A program made the position numbers and the translations under genes. A stretch of 64,000 nucleotides of DNA from CAVQAH01 sp963784195 (lineage in GTDB: Bacteria > Acidobacteriota > Vicinamibacteria > Vicinamibacterales > 2-12-FULL-66-21), in contig CAWARA010000020.1 of the NCBI GenBank assembly GCA_963784195.1, forward strand, positions 496,001-560,000, in the 5' to 3' direction. Positions 62,404-64,000 of the stretch are shown piece after piece; position 1 is the first letter of the stretch, and the number at the start of each line of letters is the position of its first letter. Below the pieces are notes generated by a model that saw nothing but the letters and a program-made list of their open reading frames with translations, did not search any database and was not told the DNA's origin.

Positions 62404-64000
62404 ATGCTGCAGAGTCTGTCGAGTGCCAAGACGGCCATCCTCGGCCTCGCCGCGGCGTCTGTTGCCGCGGGGGTCCTGACCGGCGGCGCCCAATCGGCGT
62501 CCCTGAAAGAGCTGTCCTCCCGCGCGCTCGCGCGAATCGACGGCGACGTGAAGGTCCAGGGACTTGAGTCAGACGTGCGAATCGTCAGGGACACGTGGGG
62601 CGTGCCACACATCTACGCGAAGTCCGACGGCGATCTCTTCTTCGCGCAGGGGTATGTCGCCGCACAGGATCGGCTCTGGCAGATGGAAATGTGGCGGCGC
62701 ACGGCGGAGGGGCGCCTGGCCGAGGTGCTCGGGCCACAGGCGGTCGGCCGCGATCGCATGGCCAGGCTGCTCAAGTATCGCGGCCGGTTCGATGCGGAAG
62801 AGTTCGAGAGCTATCACCCCGACGCGAAGCGGCTGATGACAGCGTTCGTCGCCGGCGTGAACGCGTTCATCGCATCACATGCCGATCGGCTGCCTGTCGA
62901 GTTCGTGCTTACCGGCATCAAACCGGAGCCGTGGACCGTCGAGGCGTTGCTGCTTCGGCAGGTGACGTTTGGAGACGCGACAAGCGAGCTGCAGCTCGCG
63001 CGGCAGGTCGCCTCGCTGGGCGTCGCGGCCGCGAACCGCCGGCGCAATCCCGATCCGTGGGACGAGCTCGCCGTTCCGAACGGCCTCGAACGTGGCGAGC
63101 ATCGGAGACGACGTGCTGGCGGCCACGCGTGGCGGCGGCCGGGGCATGCCGCGGCCGCAGATCGTGCCGGGCTACCGAGGACTGTTCTCCGCTCCACAAC
63201 TCGAGCATGACGCGCGCACGCCGCTTGTCGAGGATCGAGTCAAGGAACCGGGCAGCAATAACTGGGTCGTCGGCGGCGCGCTGTCGTCTACCGGAAAGCC
63301 TGTCGTCGCCAACGATCCGCACCGGGAAGTCGGCAATCCTTCCCTTCGCTACATCTTTCACCTCAACGCACCGGGCTGGAACGTGATCGGCGCCAGCGAG
63401 GCCCCGTTCGTCGGCATCGGCCTGGGCCACAACGAACGCGTCGCGTGGGGATTGACGATCGTCGGCACCGATCAGCACGACGTGTACGTCGAGGAGTTGA
63501 ACCCGGCAAACCCGAACGAGGTCCGCTGGCAAAACGGCTGGGAGCCGCTTCGTATCGTCCGCGAGGAGATTGCCGTCAAGGATGGATCTCCGCAGACGAT
63601 CGAACTGAAGTTCAGCCGGCACGGTCCGATCTTCTTCGAGGATCGCGCGAAGAACCGCGCATATGCACTGCGCTCCGCGCTGCACGAACCGGGCACGGCG
63701 CCGTATCTCGCCGGCCTTCGTCTGAGCCAGGCGAAAAACTGCCGCGAGTTCCTCGATGCGGCAATGTATTGGAAATCCCCGTCAGAGAACCTGATCTGCG
63801 GCGACGTGGACGGAAACATTTCCTGGCAGGCGTCGGCGCTGACGCCGAATCGAAAGGGCTGGGTGGGACGCCTGCCGGTGCCTGGCACCGGGGCGTACGA
63901 GTGGCAGGGTTTCCGGAAGGATCTGCCTCGCGAGCTCAACCCCGCGCGGGGATTCGTCGCCACCGCGAATCACAACATTCAGCCGAAGACGTACTCGCCG
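62404..64000 (+). CDS. Penicillin acylase family (Ntn hydrolase), 3' end cut, one frameshift
   Basis: The protein starts at ATG 62404 with a signal peptide (AKTAILGLAAASVAAGVLTGGAQ). Alpha-chain motifs are VRIVRDTWGVPHIYAKSDGDLFFAQGYVAAQDRLWQMEMWRRTAEGRLAEVLG, characteristic of the family. The frame breaks near 63090 (GLERGE in one frame, NVASIGDDVLAA one base on). After that comes the autocleavage and active-site segment PGSNNWVVGG, whose serine becomes the N-terminal nucleophile of the beta chain, then VVANDPHREVGNPSLRYIFHL and GIGLGHNERVAWGLTIVGTDQHDVY. The window ends inside the beta chain. The family hydrolyses beta-lactams, acyl-homoserine lactones or other amides; the substrate is open. 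Confidence 0.88.

Overview
The window reads as high-GC chromosomal DNA from an acidobacterium, most likely of the Vicinamibacteria type. This is an inference from gene content: two large MacB/FtsX-like permeases without their own ATPase (one behind a PadR regulator), two VWFA-related secreted proteins of acidobacterial type, a TonB-dependent receptor with an N-terminal carboxypeptidase-regulatory-like domain, a Ser/Thr kinase fused to a TolB/WD40-like propeller, a secreted BNR-repeat protein and many PEGA/AsmA/TPR envelope proteins. I see no rRNA, tRNA, CRISPR array, transposase, integrase or phage gene.

Layout. 1-1.7 kb: two overlapping B12-binding radical SAM genes. 1.8-7.4 kb: a repeat protein and an efflux adaptor/permease pair. 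7.5-11.1 kb: response regulator, histidine kinase (broken in this sequence) and M48 peptidase. 11.1-18.6 kb: PEGA, VWFA and TPR proteins, a MetR-like LysR regulator and an AsmA protein. 18.7-22.7 kb: a secreted protein coupled to a thioredoxin-family gene that carries an in-frame TGA where the redox residue belongs (candidate selenoprotein), a putative metallopeptidase and an alpha/beta hydrolase. 23-30.4 kb: BNR protein, PadR-permease operon, NfeD-SPFH pair. 30.5-34 kb: kinase and MsrA. 34.1-38.4 kb: a translationally coupled operon, epimerase, methyltransferase, GT2, GT-C membrane glycosyltransferase. 38.7-44.6 kb: TonB receptor and a second VWFA protein. 44.6-48.1 kb: zinc-ribbon/SPFH genes and MsrB. 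48.2-52.8 kb: AsmA and two trypsin-like proteins, one a multi-PDZ HtrA. 53.1-56.7 kb: three-subunit molybdenum hydroxylase. 56.8-64 kb: zinc peptidase, MATE exporter with a VOC fusion protein, DinB protein, a secreted kinase-like protein and a penicillin acylase cut by the window end.

Two features cut across the window. First, at least seven families of short repeats occupy intergenic space, share no primary sequence, but are mostly built alike: degenerate tandem words of 7-8 (or 13) bases, usually arranged as two inverted arms. They abut stop codons, fill exact gene-to-gene gaps and in places are translated as part of genes. Second, about 28 places show one-base frame breaks inside otherwise well-conserved genes, mostly with one extra base. 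This looks more like uncorrected sequence indels than gene decay, so start/stop coordinates of the affected genes should be treated with care.

The strongest lead for new biology is the thioredoxin-family gene at 19690-20583; the next is the word-repeat palindrome system.
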